Positions 42,362 to 51,505 are shown, counted from the stretch's first letter. The stretch is 64,000 nt of DNA from Hymenobacter yonginensis (GCF_027625995.1 NZ_CP115396.1:4526501-4590500); one strand, 5' to 3'. Made by a program: numbers and translations. Notes: generated by a model from the letters alone, not told the origin.

Positions 42362-42538
42362 AAATTAGGTGATGGGGTAATGGGGTGATGAAGGGATGAG
42401 GTAATGAGGTGATGAAGTGATGGGGTGATGAAGTGATGGGGTGATGAAGCAATGGGGGATTAGGTGGTGGGGGGACGAAGCTGCTATAATGGCTCAACTA
42501 CCTCTTCACTCCATCACCTCATTACTTCATCACCTCTT
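42362..42538. repeat. Period-8 inverted repeat (family A, copy 3, longest)
   Basis: The left arm has at least eleven 8-base steps (aggtgatg, gggtaatg, gggtgatg, aagggatg and so on). The right arm has actacctc, ttcactcc, atcacctc, attacttc, atcacctc. It fills the gap between the murQ start and the next gene's stop exactly. The unit (GGGTGATG-like) differs from the TTGAATGG-like unit of the other copies. Confidence 0.85.
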
Positions 42539-42832
42539 TCACACCAACTGCCCGATAACGGAGAATTTATCGAATACGTTGGGCGTGTGGGGCGCGTCTT
42601 GGTCTAGTTCCTTTGTTAGGTCCTGGCCGGCCCAGTGTTCGTAGTGGTTGCCGCGCTTCCAGAGGCGCGAGCGGGTCACGTCGTAGATCAGGCCGCGGTA
42701 GGCCACCCAGATTTCGTCCCGGTCCTGGCCGTTGCGGAGGGCCAGCTGGCCTTTGGTGTACGTGGGCAGGGGTTCGTTTTCCGGTTCCCGTTTTTCGTTG
42801 TTCGGATTACTAGCAAATGTGGGGTTATCCAT
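42539..42832 (-). CDS. Cytochrome b5-like heme-binding domain protein
   Basis: 97 residues. After a polar N-terminus it has the small b5/steroid-binding fold: YTKGQLALRNGQDRDEIWVA, YRGLIYDVTRSRLWKRGNHY and EHWAGQDLTKELD. The His residues of NHYEHWAG are the possible heme or ligand contacts. It lies 36 bp downstream of the arginase-fold gene on the same strand, so a shared transcript is likely. Ligand unproven. Confidence 0.82.
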   Translation of the reverse strand: MDNPTFASNPNNEKREPENEPLPTYTKGQLALRNGQDRDEIWVAYRGLIYDVTRSRLWKRGNHYEHWAGQDLTKELDQDAPHTPNVFDKFSVIGQLV

Positions 42833-42868
42833 GACGCGAACAACAAAAAACGAAGTGCGAAAAACGAA

Positions 42869-44017
42869 TCAGCCCAGCAGCGCCTGCGTCAGAATCCAGC
42901 GGTTGGGCAGGTCACCCTGGGCGGCGCGGAAGTAGTCTTCGTAGCTGCAGGGCACAATGCGCTTGATGTCGCTGTCGGCCATGCTTTCCACCTCCAACCA
43001 CCACTTCTCGGTGTGGCGGCTTTTGTAGAAAACCAGCTTGCCTGGGGTGCCGGGCAGGCCCACGGCGTAGCGCAGGAAGCGGCGGCTCTGGAAGTCGGTT
43101 TCGCGGCGGCGGTGGTAGTATCCTTCCACAAAGTACCACAGCATAGTGGCCAGCGTGGAAGCAGCCAGGCCGTGCAGGTCGTAGTCGGGGCGGTAGCCGT
43201 AGAGGCCGAAGGAGCTGAGCTGGTCGTTGTGGCCGGCGTACCAGGCCAGCTTGGCGGCTTCCTCGTTGGTGAGGCCGAAGGGGTTGGCCGGGTAGTAACC
43301 GGGTGCATCGTTCCAGCGCAGCGCGGCAATGTCGAAGCTCACGAAGTCGGCTTGGCGCAGCAGCGGCTCGGCCTGCCGGATATCGTCGCGCACCTGGCCG
43401 ACGCGCAGGGTTTCGAAGTGCAGCTTTTCCAAGGCTGCCAGCACGTCGGGCGCCACCAGATACTGCTGGTGGGCCAACTGCGCGAAGTTGAACAAGAAGC
43501 TGGGCTCGTGCAGCAGCATGCGGCGCAGGTGGCTTTCTTCGGGCACCGCGCAGTCCTGCTCGGCCATGTCCACGCGTGCGTCCACCGTGGCAAAGCTTAC
43601 GGGGCGGTCCAGGGTTTCGTAGGCCAGAAACTGCCCGTAGTCGAGGTCGTGGGAGCCGCCCAGCAGAATCGGGACGGTGCCGTGCTCGAGCAGCGCCGCG
43701 ATGATTTCGCGCAGGCGCTGGTAGGTGTCTTCCAGCGTGAGGCCAGGCCGCAGGTTGCCCAAATCGACGATGCGAGCCGGGCCGGTGCCTTTCTGCAGCT
43801 GATAGAAGCGCCGCCGCACTTCGTCGGCGCCCTGGGTAGCGGGGGCGCCGGCAGCACTGCCGCGCCACTCGTCCAGGCCAATCAGCGCAAGGTCGGCGGC
43901 CCGCCAGTCCGGGAAAGTATCCAGGAAAGGCGTGGCATACGCGGCCAGAATAGTAGCGCTGACCGAAGAGGGAACAAGCTCTTCGCGGAGCGGATCAAAA
44001 AAGATGGCCAGATTCAT
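42869..44017 (-). CDS. Arginase/formimidoylglutamase-fold protein with altered metal site
   Basis: 382 residues of the ureohydrolase superfamily. GTVPILLGGSHDLDYGQFLA keeps the first metal His (His123). The second motif, normally DAHxD, reads DARVD (146-150, His to Arg). The third, normally SxDxDxxDP, reads SFDIAALRW (Asp231 position is Ala, DP lost). The di-manganese centre therefore cannot be canonical. Bacteroidota members are often labelled formimidoylglutamase, but catalysis of that reaction is doubtful here. No histidine-degradation genes adjoin. Confidence 0.8.
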   Translation of the reverse strand: MNLAIFFDPLREELVPSSVSATILAAYATPFLDTFPDWRAADLALIGLDEWRGSAAGAPATQGADEVRRRFYQLQKGTGPARIVDLGNLRPGLTLEDTYQRLREIIAALLEHGTVPILLGGSHDLDYGQFLAYETLDRPVSFATVDARVDMAEQDCAVPEESHLRRMLLHEPSFLFNFAQLAHQQYLVAPDVLAALEKLHFETLRVGQVRDDIRQAEPLLRQADFVSFDIAALRWNDAPGYYPANPFGLTNEEAAKLAWYAGHNDQLSSFGLYGYRPDYDLHGLAASTLATMLWYFVEGYYHRRRETDFQSRRFLRYAVGLPGTPGKLVFYKSRHTEKWWLEVESMADSDIKRIVPCSYEDYFRAAQGDLPNRWILTQALLG

Positions 44018-44231
44018 CGGGCGCGGGAGGGTGCAGACTCGTACAAAGCTACAGAAATAGCCGCCAAGGGCCTATCATTGGAGGCATAAGGGCATACCGG
44101 AGTTAGGCAATAACCGGAAAAAAGTGCTTATTTAAGCAGCATTTTCGGTATTCCCTGCCTAGCAAGGCAGTATCCGATGCATTGTTGCCTCTTTCTCTAT
44201 TCGACCAACCCCACCAGTGTCCGCTCCCCGC

Positions 44232-46031
44232 ATGGATATCCGCCGTACGTTCGATTTGCTGCCCCAGCTGCAGCAGAAGTATAACAAGCCCGACTGCTTC
44301 GCCCACAAGCTAAACGGCCAGTACACCCCCATCAGCACCGATACCGTCATCGAGAAAGTCAACCAGGTGAGCCTGGGTCTGCGCAGCCTCGGCATCGGCA
44401 AAGACGATAAAGTGGCCATCATTTCGATGAACCGGCCGGAGTGGATGTTTGCCGATTTCGGCATTGCCCAGCTGGGTGCCACCAGCGTGCCCATGTACCC
44501 CAGCATCACGGTGGAAGACTACAAGTATATCTTCACCGATGCCGGCGTAAAGGCCGTTTTCGTGTCGGATAAGAAGCTGTACGACAAGGTGAAGGAAGCC
44601 ACCGAGGGCCTGGATATTCCGGCCCAAAACGTCTTTACCTTCGATGAGGTAGCCGGTGCCCGCCACTTCAACGAGCTACTGGAACTGGGCAAAAAGGGCA
44701 ACCCCGCCGACCTGGAGCCCCTCAAAGCCGCCGTAGAGCCCCACGACCTGCTCACGCTGATTTACACCTCGGGCACCACCGGCCAGCCCAAAGGTGTAAT
44801 GCTGAGCCACAACAACATTCTCAGCAACTGTCGCAACGCTCAGCCCTTCGTGCCCGTCACGGAAAACGACAAGGCCCTGAGCTTCTTGCCGCTCTGCCAT
44901 ATCTTCGAGCGGATGGTGACGCACATCTACCTGCTCAACGGCGTGAGCATCTACTACGCCGAGAGCATGGAAAGCATTGCCGAAAACCTGCGCGAAGTGA
45001 AGCCCGAAATCTTCACCACGGTGCCGCGCCTGCTGGAAAAAGTCTACGACAAGATTGTGGCCAAAGGCCATGAGCAGACCGGCGTCAAGAAAAGCCTGTT
45101 CTTCTGGGCCCTCAACTTGGGCCTGAAGTACGACAACCAGAAGGACGGCGGCTTCCTGTACAACACGCAGCTGGCCCTGGCCAACAAGCTCATCTTCAGC
45201 AAGTGGCGCGAGGCGCTGGGCGGCAACTTGCGCTGCATCGTGAGTGGCGGCGGGGCTTTGCAGCCGCGTTTGGCCCGTGTGTTCTGGGCTGGTGGCATCC
45301 GGGTGATGGAAGGCTACGGCCTCACGGAAACCTCCCCGGTAATTGCCGTGGGCGGCTACGAGCCCGAAAACAACATGATTGGCACCGTGGGTCCCATCAT
45401 CGACAACACCCAGGTGAAATTCGCCCCCGACGGCGAAATCCTCACCAAATCGGAGTCGGTGATGCTGGGCTATTATAACAAGCCCGAGCTGACGGCCAAG
45501 GAGTTCGACGCCGACGGCTGGTTCCACACCGGCGACATCGGCGAGCTGGTGGATGGCAAGTTCCTGAAAATTACGGACCGCAAAAAGGAGATGTTCAAGA
45601 CCTCGGGCGGCAAGTACATTGCCCCGCAGGTGATTGAAGGCAAGCTCAAGGAGTCGCCGTTGGTGGAGCAGTGCATGGTGGTCGGCGACGGCCAGAAGTT
45701 CGCCTCCGCCCTCGTCATTCCCGCCTTCGACGACCTGAAGGGCTGGTGCAAGCGCAACGGCGTGGACTGCAACTGCTCCAACGAGGAGCTGGTGAAGAAC
45801 GAGAAGGTGGTGAAGATGTACAACGAGCTGGTAAACAAGTACAACACCGGCTTCGCGCAGTGGGAGCAAGTGAAGCGCATTGCGCTGCTGCCCCAGCTCT
45901 GGACCGTGGAAACCGGCGAGATGACGCCCACCATGAAGGTGAAGCGCAAAATCATCACCCAGAACAACCAGGAGCTCATCGAGAGCCTGTACCAGAACGC
46001 AGAGAAGCCGGCCGATGCCGGCAGCCACTAA
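44232..46031 (+). CDS. Long-chain acyl-CoA ligase (AMP-forming)
   Basis: 599 residues from the ATG (a GTG five codons upstream at 44217 is also possible). It activates fatty acids to acyl-CoA via acyl-AMP. The AMP-binding P-loop is LIYTSGTTGQPKGVMLSHNN, with later motifs GYGLTETSPVIAVGGYEP and DGWFHTGDIGELVDG, and the C-terminal Lys-containing KRKIITQNNQELI. It is the first gene of the fatty-acid degradation region. No MarR-type box is seen upstream, so it may be controlled separately. A strong terminator follows. Confidence 0.93.
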   Translation: MDIRRTFDLLPQLQQKYNKPDCFAHKLNGQYTPISTDTVIEKVNQVSLGLRSLGIGKDDKVAIISMNRPEWMFADFGIAQLGATSVPMYPSITVEDYKYIFTDAGVKAVFVSDKKLYDKVKEATEGLDIPAQNVFTFDEVAGARHFNELLELGKKGNPADLEPLKAAVEPHDLLTLIYTSGTTGQPKGVMLSHNNILSNCRNAQPFVPVTENDKALSFLPLCHIFERMVTHIYLLNGVSIYYAESMESIAENLREVKPEIFTTVPRLLEKVYDKIVAKGHEQTGVKKSLFFWALNLGLKYDNQKDGGFLYNTQLALANKLIFSKWREALGGNLRCIVSGGGALQPRLARVFWAGGIRVMEGYGLTETSPVIAVGGYEPENNMIGTVGPIIDNTQVKFAPDGEILTKSESVMLGYYNKPELTAKEFDADGWFHTGDIGELVDGKFLKITDRKKEMFKTSGGKYIAPQVIEGKLKESPLVEQCMVVGDGQKFASALVIPAFDDLKGWCKRNGVDCNCSNEELVKNEKVVKMYNELVNKYNTGFAQWEQVKRIALLPQLWTVETGEMTPTMKVKRKIITQNNQELIESLYQNAEKPADAGSH

Positions 46032-46059
46032 GTCCGGCGGCCGCAACTGCCTGGCCCCG

Positions 46060-46097
46060 AACGGCCCGCCTACCGCGTTGCGGTGGGCGGGCCGTTT
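46060..46097 (+). terminator. Terminator after the acyl-CoA ligase gene
   Basis: A 17-bp stem aacggcccgcctaccgc / gcggtgggcgggccgtt with a four-base loop. Almost the same hairpin recurs at 46951. Confidence 0.8.
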
Positions 46098-46166
46098 GCT
46101 TTGGCGGCAATTGGCATGGTGTTAGATAAGCGAAAAATAGTTCCTTAACCTCTCACTTTATTTTTT

Positions 46167-46928
46167 ATGTCGCCCATGTTTCGCCCCCTCGTTACTCTGT
46201 CAGTGCTAGTTATCGGTGGTCTGCTGACTGCCTGCAACAATGAAAAAGAAGTGCCCGCGCCCACCCTCGCGACGCTGACGGGCCAAGTGAGCGTAGTTGA
46301 TGAGCTTGCCCAGCCCACGACGGCCGCGGGCGTCATCGTCACCGTCGGGAGCGGCGCGCAGCAGCGCACGACCACCACGGACGCCACCGGCGCCTACAGG
46401 CTGGCCGATCTGCCCGCGGCCAAGTACACGCTGGTCTTCACCCGCCCCGACGTCGGGACTCTCTATGCGCCGGTAGAGCTAAGCGAGAGGCAGCTCAGCG
46501 CAACGCGCAATGTGGAACTGGGGCAAACGTCCAGCACCCGGGTCAACTCCCTGACGTTTCAGGGCATGAGCACCATCGGCGCATCGCAGGCAGTGGAGCT
46601 GGAAAATAGTGTGACGTATGACGCCCGCCTGTACCCAGACGGCTATTTCGCAAATATGTATTTCGGGGATTCCCCCACCGTTAGCTCTTCCAACTATAAA
46701 ATCAAATTCGGGAGCGGGGCCAACGTCAACCCGGCGCGTTCCGCCTTCTCCGTCAGCTCGCTGCGCGCGGCCGGCTTTGCCAGCGGCACTACCGTATACG
46801 CCATATCCTACGGCGCTGCTAAACGCGACATCCGCTATGAGGCTACAGTGCCAGCCAACGCTCCGAATGGTGTTACGTCCAACCTCAACGTCACGCCTTC
46901 CAACGTCGTGAGCTTCACGATGCCGTAA
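46167..46928 (+). CDS. Lipoprotein with carboxypeptidase-regulatory-like domain
   Basis: 253 residues. The lipobox is GGLLTAC, giving a mature protein from Cys21 or so. Residues 35-115 form a CarboxypepD_reg/Ig-like domain (TLTGQVSVVDELAQPTTAAG, GAYRLADLPAAKYTLVFT). The rest is beta-rich with no recognised family. GTC valine codons are more frequent than in neighbouring genes. It lies between two near-identical terminators and looks like an independent insertion between the ligase and the MarR gene. Confidence 0.78.
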   Translation: MSPMFRPLVTLSVLVIGGLLTACNNEKEVPAPTLATLTGQVSVVDELAQPTTAAGVIVTVGSGAQQRTTTTDATGAYRLADLPAAKYTLVFTRPDVGTLYAPVELSERQLSATRNVELGQTSSTRVNSLTFQGMSTIGASQAVELENSVTYDARLYPDGYFANMYFGDSPTVSSSNYKIKFGSGANVNPARSAFSVSSLRAAGFASGTTVYAISYGAAKRDIRYEATVPANAPNGVTSNLNVTPSNVVSFTMP

Positions 46929-46950
46929 GCCCGGCTGCCGCCGCCCGATC

Positions 46951-46983
46951 CGGCCCGCCTACCGCCCTGCGGTGGGCGGGCCG
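46951..46983 (+). terminator. Terminator after the lipoprotein gene
   Basis: cggcccgcctaccgc / gcggtgggcgggccg with a three-base loop, nearly the same hairpin as at 46060. Confidence 0.78.
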
Positions 46984-47022
46984 CTTGCTGGATAGGGGAG
47001 TGCCAAATTTTTTTGGGTAACT

Positions 47023-47055
47023 TAGTATGCAAGCATAACAGTTTTCTGTATGTTT
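47023..47055 (+). promoter_or_regulatory. Promoter and probable MarR operator of the MarR gene
   Basis: The palindrome TATGCAAGCATA (47027-47038) lies in the -33 region and a TATGTTT box at 47049-47055 is the -7 element. The 33-bp block is 27/33 identical to 51744-51776 before the acyl-CoA dehydrogenase gene. Binding by the MarR protein encoded 23 bp downstream is inferred. Confidence 0.65.
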
Positions 47056-47077
47056 ACCGGACTTGCAGTACCCTCCC

Positions 47078-47554
47078 ATGACTCCCGAAGAAACCGTCGA
47101 TTATAACATCAAGGTTGCTTGGCACGCCATTTCGCGTATGTACAATACGCAGGCCGCCAAGCACGACATCACCACGAGCATTGGCTTCGTGCTGCTGAAT
47201 ATCGACCAGGAAAACGGCACGCCCGCTACCAAAATTGCGCCGCTGCTGGGCCTCGAAACCCGCTCCCTGACGCGCATTCTGCGCTCGATGGAGGAGAAAG
47301 GCCTAATATACAAACAGGCCGACACCCAGGACAAACGCTCGGTGCGCATCTTCCTGACCGAGGAAGGCCTGCGCGGCAAGGAAATTTCCCGCCAGACGGT
47401 GCGCCACTTCAACCTGAAGGTACGCGAGAAAATCCCGCAGAGCGAACTGAACGTGTTCTTTAAGGTAGTAGCCCAGATTACGGGCATGATTGAGGGCAAA
47501 ACGCTCTACGACGACTTCAAACTAAAACCCCTGCGTTCCGAGTCGCCGGCCTAG
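47078..47554 (+). CDS. MarR-family transcriptional regulator
   Basis: 158 residues. Winged helix-turn-helix: helices around SIGFVLLNIDQENGTPATKI and APLLGLETRSLTRILRSMEE (recognition), and the wing GLIYKQADTQDKRSVRIFLT with the conserved DxRS-like DKRSV. Its place before fadB/fadA-type genes and its shared promoter element suggest a repressor of fatty-acid beta-oxidation, possibly released by an acyl-CoA. Start ATG at 47078. A TTG five codons upstream (47063) is less likely. Confidence 0.9.
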   Translation: MTPEETVDYNIKVAWHAISRMYNTQAAKHDITTSIGFVLLNIDQENGTPATKIAPLLGLETRSLTRILRSMEEKGLIYKQADTQDKRSVRIFLTEEGLRGKEISRQTVRHFNLKVREKIPQSELNVFFKVVAQITGMIEGKTLYDDFKLKPLRSESPA

Positions 47555-47560
47555 CCGGGC

Positions 47561-47698
47561 GGTTAGCTATTGGCCCTTGGCTGATAGCTTTCTTGTTTTC
47601 CACCGGTACTGCCCGTGGAAACGTAGAACCAACAACTCGGCATGACGAGTACTTTCAACCAGATGCTGGCGGCTTGTAGCTGACAGCCTAGAGCTTAC
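47561..47698. repeat. Period-7 inverted repeat (family B, copy 1)
   Basis: Left arm steps of 7: ttagcta, ttggccc, ttggctg, atagctt. Right arm: ggcttgt, agctgac, agcctag, agcttac. Between them is a perfect 7-bp hairpin, tttccac/gtggaaa. It fills the space between the MarR gene and the FadB-type gene. Possible effect on their co-transcription is unknown. Confidence 0.65.
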
Positions 47699-47736
47699 AT
47701 ACAACTTATTTCTTCCCACCTCATTCCCCTCCACGA

Positions 47737-50145
47737 ATGAACCGTACCATCAAAAAAGTAGCCGTATTGGGCTCCGGGGTGATGGGCTCGCGCATTGCGT
47801 GCCACTTCGCCAACATCGGTGTGCAGGTACTGCTGCTCGACATTGCGCCCAAGGAGCTGCTGCCCGCCGAGGAGGCCAAAGGCCTGAAGCTGGACAACCC
47901 GGCTGTGAAGAACCGCATCGTGAATGCCTCGCTGCAGGCAGCCGTGGCGGCCAATCCGTCGCCGCTGTACCGCAAGGCCGATGCCGCGCGCATCAAGACC
48001 GGCAACTTCGACGATAACCTCAAGGACATTGCCGGCTGCGACTGGACGATTGAGGTGGTAGTGGAACGTCTCGACATCAAAAAGAGCCTGTTTGAGCGCG
48101 TAGAGCAGTATCGCAAGCCCGGTACGCTCATCACCTCGAACACCTCGGGCATTCCAATTCACATGATGACGGAAGGTCGTTCCGACGACTTCCGCAAGCA
48201 CTTCTGCGGCACGCACTTCTTCAACCCGCCGCGCTACCTGAAGCTGCTCGAAATCATCCCGACGCCGGAAACCGACAAGTCGGTGGTGGACTTCCTGATG
48301 CACTACGGCGACCTGTACCTGGGCAAAACCACGGTACTGGCCAAGGATACCCCGGCCTTCATTGCCAACCGCGTGGGCGTTTTCGCCATCATGGACGTGG
48401 TGCAGGTGATGAGCGAGCTGGGCCTGACGGTGGAGGAAGTGGACAAGCTGACCGGCCCGGTTATCGGCCACGCCAAGTCGGCCACGTTCCGCACCTCCGA
48501 CGTAGTAGGTCTGGATACGATGATCAACGTGGCCAACGGCCTCGCCCAGAATCTGCCCAACGACGAAGCCAAGCACGTGTTCCAGCTGCCCGACTTCATC
48601 AAGAAGATGGCCGAGAACAAGTGGCTGGGCGACAAAACCGCCCAGGGCTTCTACAAGAAAGTGAAGGGCGCCGGCGGTAAGTCGGAAATTCAGGCCCTCG
48701 ACCTGAACACGCTGGAGTACAAGCCCAGCCAGAAGGTGAAGTTTGCCACTCTGGAAGCCACCAAGCCGATTGAGAAGCTGGCGGACCGCTTCAAGGTGCT
48801 GGCCGCCGGCAAAGACAAGGCCGGGGACTTCTACCGCAAGACGTTTGCAGGCCTGTTTGCCTACGTGAGCAACCGGATTCCGGAAATCACCGACTCGCTC
48901 TACAAGATTGACGACGCCCTGCGCGCCGGCTTCGGCTGGGACCTGGGCCCCTTCGAAACCTGGGATGCCCTGGGCGTGCAGAAGGGCCTGGAGCTGGCCA
49001 AGGCCGAAGGTAAAACCGTAGCGCCGTGGGTAGAGGAGATGGTAGCCGCCGGCCACACCGCCTTCTACAAAGTGAGCGAAGCGGGCGTGAAGCAGTTCTA
49101 CGACATCGAGTCGAAGAGCTACCAGGCCATTCCGGGCATGGAGAACTTCATCATTCTGGATAACCTGCGCGCCACGGGCAAAGTGCTGTGGAAAAACGCC
49201 GGGGCCTCGGTGCTCGACATGGGCGACGGTATCCTGAACGTGGAGTTCCACTCGAAGATGAACGCGCTGGGTTCCGACGTCATCCAGGGCCTGCTGAAAG
49301 GTGTGGAGCTGGCTGAAAAGGACTTCCGCGGCCTCGTGGTGGGCAACGACGCGCCGAACTTCTCGGCCGGGGCCAACCTGGGCCTCGTGTACATGTTCGC
49401 GCTGGACCAGGAGTACGACGAACTGAACCTGATGATTGCCCAGTTCCAGCAGGCCATGATGCGGATGCGCTACAGCAGCATTCCGGTGGTGGGCGCGCCC
49501 CACGGCCTGGCCCTGGGCGGCGGCTGCGAGCTGAACCTGCACTGCGACCGGGTGGTGGCAGCGGCCGAAACCTACATGGGCCTCGTGGAATTCGGCGTGG
49601 GCCTGATTCCGGGCGGCGGCGGCACCAAGGAAATGACGTTGCGCACCGCCCTCAAGTACGAGGAAGGCGAGCCGGAGTACAACCTGCTGCGCAATGCCTT
49701 CATGACGGTGAGCACCGCCAAGGTATCCACCTCGGCCCACGAAGCCTTCGACCTGGGCTTCCTGCGCCGCGGCGACGAAGTGGTGGTGAACTCCAACCGC
49801 GTACTGGCCCAGGCCAAAGCCGCCGCCATTGAGCTGGCTGAGGATGGCTACACCCAGCCGCTGCAGAAAACCAATATCAAGGTGCAGGGCAAAGGCGCTC
49901 TGGGCATGTTCCTGACCGGCGTGCACGCCATGAAGGAAGGCCGCTACATCTCCGACCACGACGTGAAAATTGCCAACAAGCTGGCCTACATCATGTGCGG
50001 CGGCGACCTGAGCAGCCCCACCGAGGTATCGGAGCAGTACCTGCTGGACCTGGAGCGCGAAGCCTTCCTCAGCCTCACCGGCGAACGGAAAACGCTGGAG
50101 CGGATTCAGTCGATTCTGACGACCGGCAAACCCTTGAGAAACTAG
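47737..50145 (+). CDS. 3-hydroxyacyl-CoA dehydrogenase / enoyl-CoA hydratase (FadB-type)
   Basis: 802 residues. It performs the hydration and NAD-dependent oxidation steps of beta-oxidation. The dehydrogenase half comes first: KKVAVLGSGVMGSRIACHFA (Rossmann), HFFNPPRYLKLLEIIPTPET and a later GFGWDLGPFETWDALG. The crotonase half is C-terminal, with APNFSAGANLG and GGGCELNLHCDRVV. This order (as in Bacillus FadN) is reversed from E. coli FadB. The thiolase gene follows after a repeat. Confidence 0.93.
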   Translation: MNRTIKKVAVLGSGVMGSRIACHFANIGVQVLLLDIAPKELLPAEEAKGLKLDNPAVKNRIVNASLQAAVAANPSPLYRKADAARIKTGNFDDNLKDIAGCDWTIEVVVERLDIKKSLFERVEQYRKPGTLITSNTSGIPIHMMTEGRSDDFRKHFCGTHFFNPPRYLKLLEIIPTPETDKSVVDFLMHYGDLYLGKTTVLAKDTPAFIANRVGVFAIMDVVQVMSELGLTVEEVDKLTGPVIGHAKSATFRTSDVVGLDTMINVANGLAQNLPNDEAKHVFQLPDFIKKMAENKWLGDKTAQGFYKKVKGAGGKSEIQALDLNTLEYKPSQKVKFATLEATKPIEKLADRFKVLAAGKDKAGDFYRKTFAGLFAYVSNRIPEITDSLYKIDDALRAGFGWDLGPFETWDALGVQKGLELAKAEGKTVAPWVEEMVAAGHTAFYKVSEAGVKQFYDIESKSYQAIPGMENFIILDNLRATGKVLWKNAGASVLDMGDGILNVEFHSKMNALGSDVIQGLLKGVELAEKDFRGLVVGNDAPNFSAGANLGLVYMFALDQEYDELNLMIAQFQQAMMRMRYSSIPVVGAPHGLALGGGCELNLHCDRVVAAAETYMGLVEFGVGLIPGGGGTKEMTLRTALKYEEGEPEYNLLRNAFMTVSTAKVSTSAHEAFDLGFLRRGDEVVVNSNRVLAQAKAAAIELAEDGYTQPLQKTNIKVQGKGALGMFLTGVHAMKEGRYISDHDVKIANKLAYIMCGGDLSSPTEVSEQYLLDLEREAFLSLTGERKTLERIQSILTTGKPLRN

Positions 50146-50156
50146 AGCTAGAAGTT

Positions 50157-50284
50157 AGTTCCCCTCCTTGGAAAGGAGGGGCTAGGGGTGGTTGAATGAC
50201 GCCAGAACAATGCTAGAGCTAACTCTAACTATCGTTCAACCAATCAACCACCCCCAACCCCTCCTTTCCAAGGAGGGGAGCTAG
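50157..50284. repeat. Inverted repeat, CCCCTCCTTGGAAAGGAGGGG family (family G)
   Basis: Each arm is itself a small palindrome (cccctcctt/aaggagggg), followed by gctaggggtggttgaatgac and its complement. The elements at 50157-50200 and 50234-50284 pair. It separates the two beta-oxidation genes. Confidence 0.85.
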
Positions 50285-50323
50285 CCAACCTCTACTTCCC
50301 CACCTTCTCTTAGACTTGAAACC

Positions 50324-51502
50324 ATGAACGCATATATCGTAGCCGGTTACCGTACGGCCGTTGGCAAAGCCAACCGTGGCGGTTTCCGCTTCACCCGCCC
50401 CGATGACCTCGCCGCCGATGTCATCAAGCACCTGGTGGCCTCGGTGCCCCAGCTGGACCCTACCCGCATCGACGACGTGATTGTGGGCAACGCCGTACCG
50501 GAGGCCGAGCAGGGCCTGCAGATGGGCCGCCTGATTTCGTTGCTGGCGCTGCCGATGAACGTGTCGGGCCTCATCGTGAACCGCTACTGCGGTTCTGGTG
50601 TGGAAACCATTGCCATGGCCGCCGGTAAAATTGCGGCCGGCATGGCCGACTGCATCGTGGCCGGTGGTACCGAGAGCATGAGCCTGGTGCCCACCGTGGG
50701 CTGGAAAACCGTGCCCAACTACAACCTGGCCCAGAAGCACCCCGACTACTACCTCGGCATGGGCCTCACCGCCGAAGCCGTGGCCCAGGATTACGGCATC
50801 ACCCGCGAAGACCAGGACCAATTTGCCTACAACTCGCACCAGAAGGCCATCAAAGCCATTCAGGAAGGCAAGTTCAAAGACCAGATTGTGCCCGTGACCG
50901 TGGAGGAAACCTACCTCGACCAGGCCACCGGCAAGAAGAAAAACCGCTCGTTCGTAGTCGATACCGACGAAGGCCCCCGCGCTGATACGTCGATGGAGGC
51001 GCTGGGCAAGCTGCGCCCTGTGTTTGCTGCCAACGGCTCGGTAACGGCCGGTAACTCCTCGCAGACTTCCGACGGTGCTGCTTTCGTCATTGTGATGTCG
51101 GAGCGCATGGTGAAGGAGCTGAACCTGGAGCCGATTGCCCGCATGGTGACCTACGCCACCGAAGGCATCGACCCACGCATCATGGGCATGGGACCCATCA
51201 AGGCCGTGCCGAAGGCGCTGCGCCAGGCCGGCATGAAGCTCCAGGATATCGACCTGTTCGAGCTGAACGAGGCCTTCGCCTCCCAGAGCCTGGCCGTAAT
51301 GCGCGAGCTGGACATGGACCAGAGCAAAGTGAACGTGAATGGCGGTGCCATTGCCCTCGGCCACCCGCTGGGCTGCTCCGGCGCCAAGCTCAGCATCCAG
51401 CTGTTCCACGAGCTGCGCGCCCGGGGCCAGAAGTACGGCATGGTAACCGCCTGCGTAGGCGGCGGCCAGGGCGTAGCCGGCATCTACGAGCTACTGAAGT
51501 AG
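50324..51502 (+). CDS. Acetyl-CoA acyltransferase (thiolase, FadA-type)
   Basis: 392 residues. It cleaves 3-ketoacyl-CoA to acetyl-CoA and a shortened acyl-CoA. Active-site residues are Cys89 in NRYCGSGVE, His347 in GHPLGCSGA and Cys377 in TACVGGGQG. It presumably works with the bifunctional enzyme encoded just upstream. Biosynthetic and degradative thiolases look alike; the context favours degradation. Confidence 0.95.
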   Translation: MNAYIVAGYRTAVGKANRGGFRFTRPDDLAADVIKHLVASVPQLDPTRIDDVIVGNAVPEAEQGLQMGRLISLLALPMNVSGLIVNRYCGSGVETIAMAAGKIAAGMADCIVAGGTESMSLVPTVGWKTVPNYNLAQKHPDYYLGMGLTAEAVAQDYGITREDQDQFAYNSHQKAIKAIQEGKFKDQIVPVTVEETYLDQATGKKKNRSFVVDTDEGPRADTSMEALGKLRPVFAANGSVTAGNSSQTSDGAAFVIVMSERMVKELNLEPIARMVTYATEGIDPRIMGMGPIKAVPKALRQAGMKLQDIDLFELNEAFASQSLAVMRELDMDQSKVNVNGGAIALGHPLGCSGAKLSIQLFHELRARGQKYGMVTACVGGGQGVAGIYELLK

Positions 51503-51505
51503 CAG

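Noticed and set aside
42362-42538. Possible CRISPR array or phase-variable microsatellite
   Set aside because: Units are only 8 bases with no spacers, are degenerate, and turn over into their complement. The region is outside any reading frame, so slippage would not switch a gene on or off directly.
42635-44089. A 484-codon plus-strand frame opposite the arginase-fold and cytochrome b5-like genes
   Set aside because: It spans two minus-strand genes and has no recognisable content.
44676-46046. A 456-codon minus-strand frame opposite the acyl-CoA ligase gene
   Set aside because: Shadow of a well-conserved enzyme in high-GC DNA.
47695-49959. A 754-codon open frame on the minus strand, antisense to the FadB-type gene
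   Set aside because: It is a codon-bias shadow: the opposite frame encodes a complete, recognisable bifunctional enzyme, and the antisense product is a His/Val/Gln/Gly-rich sequence with no domain.
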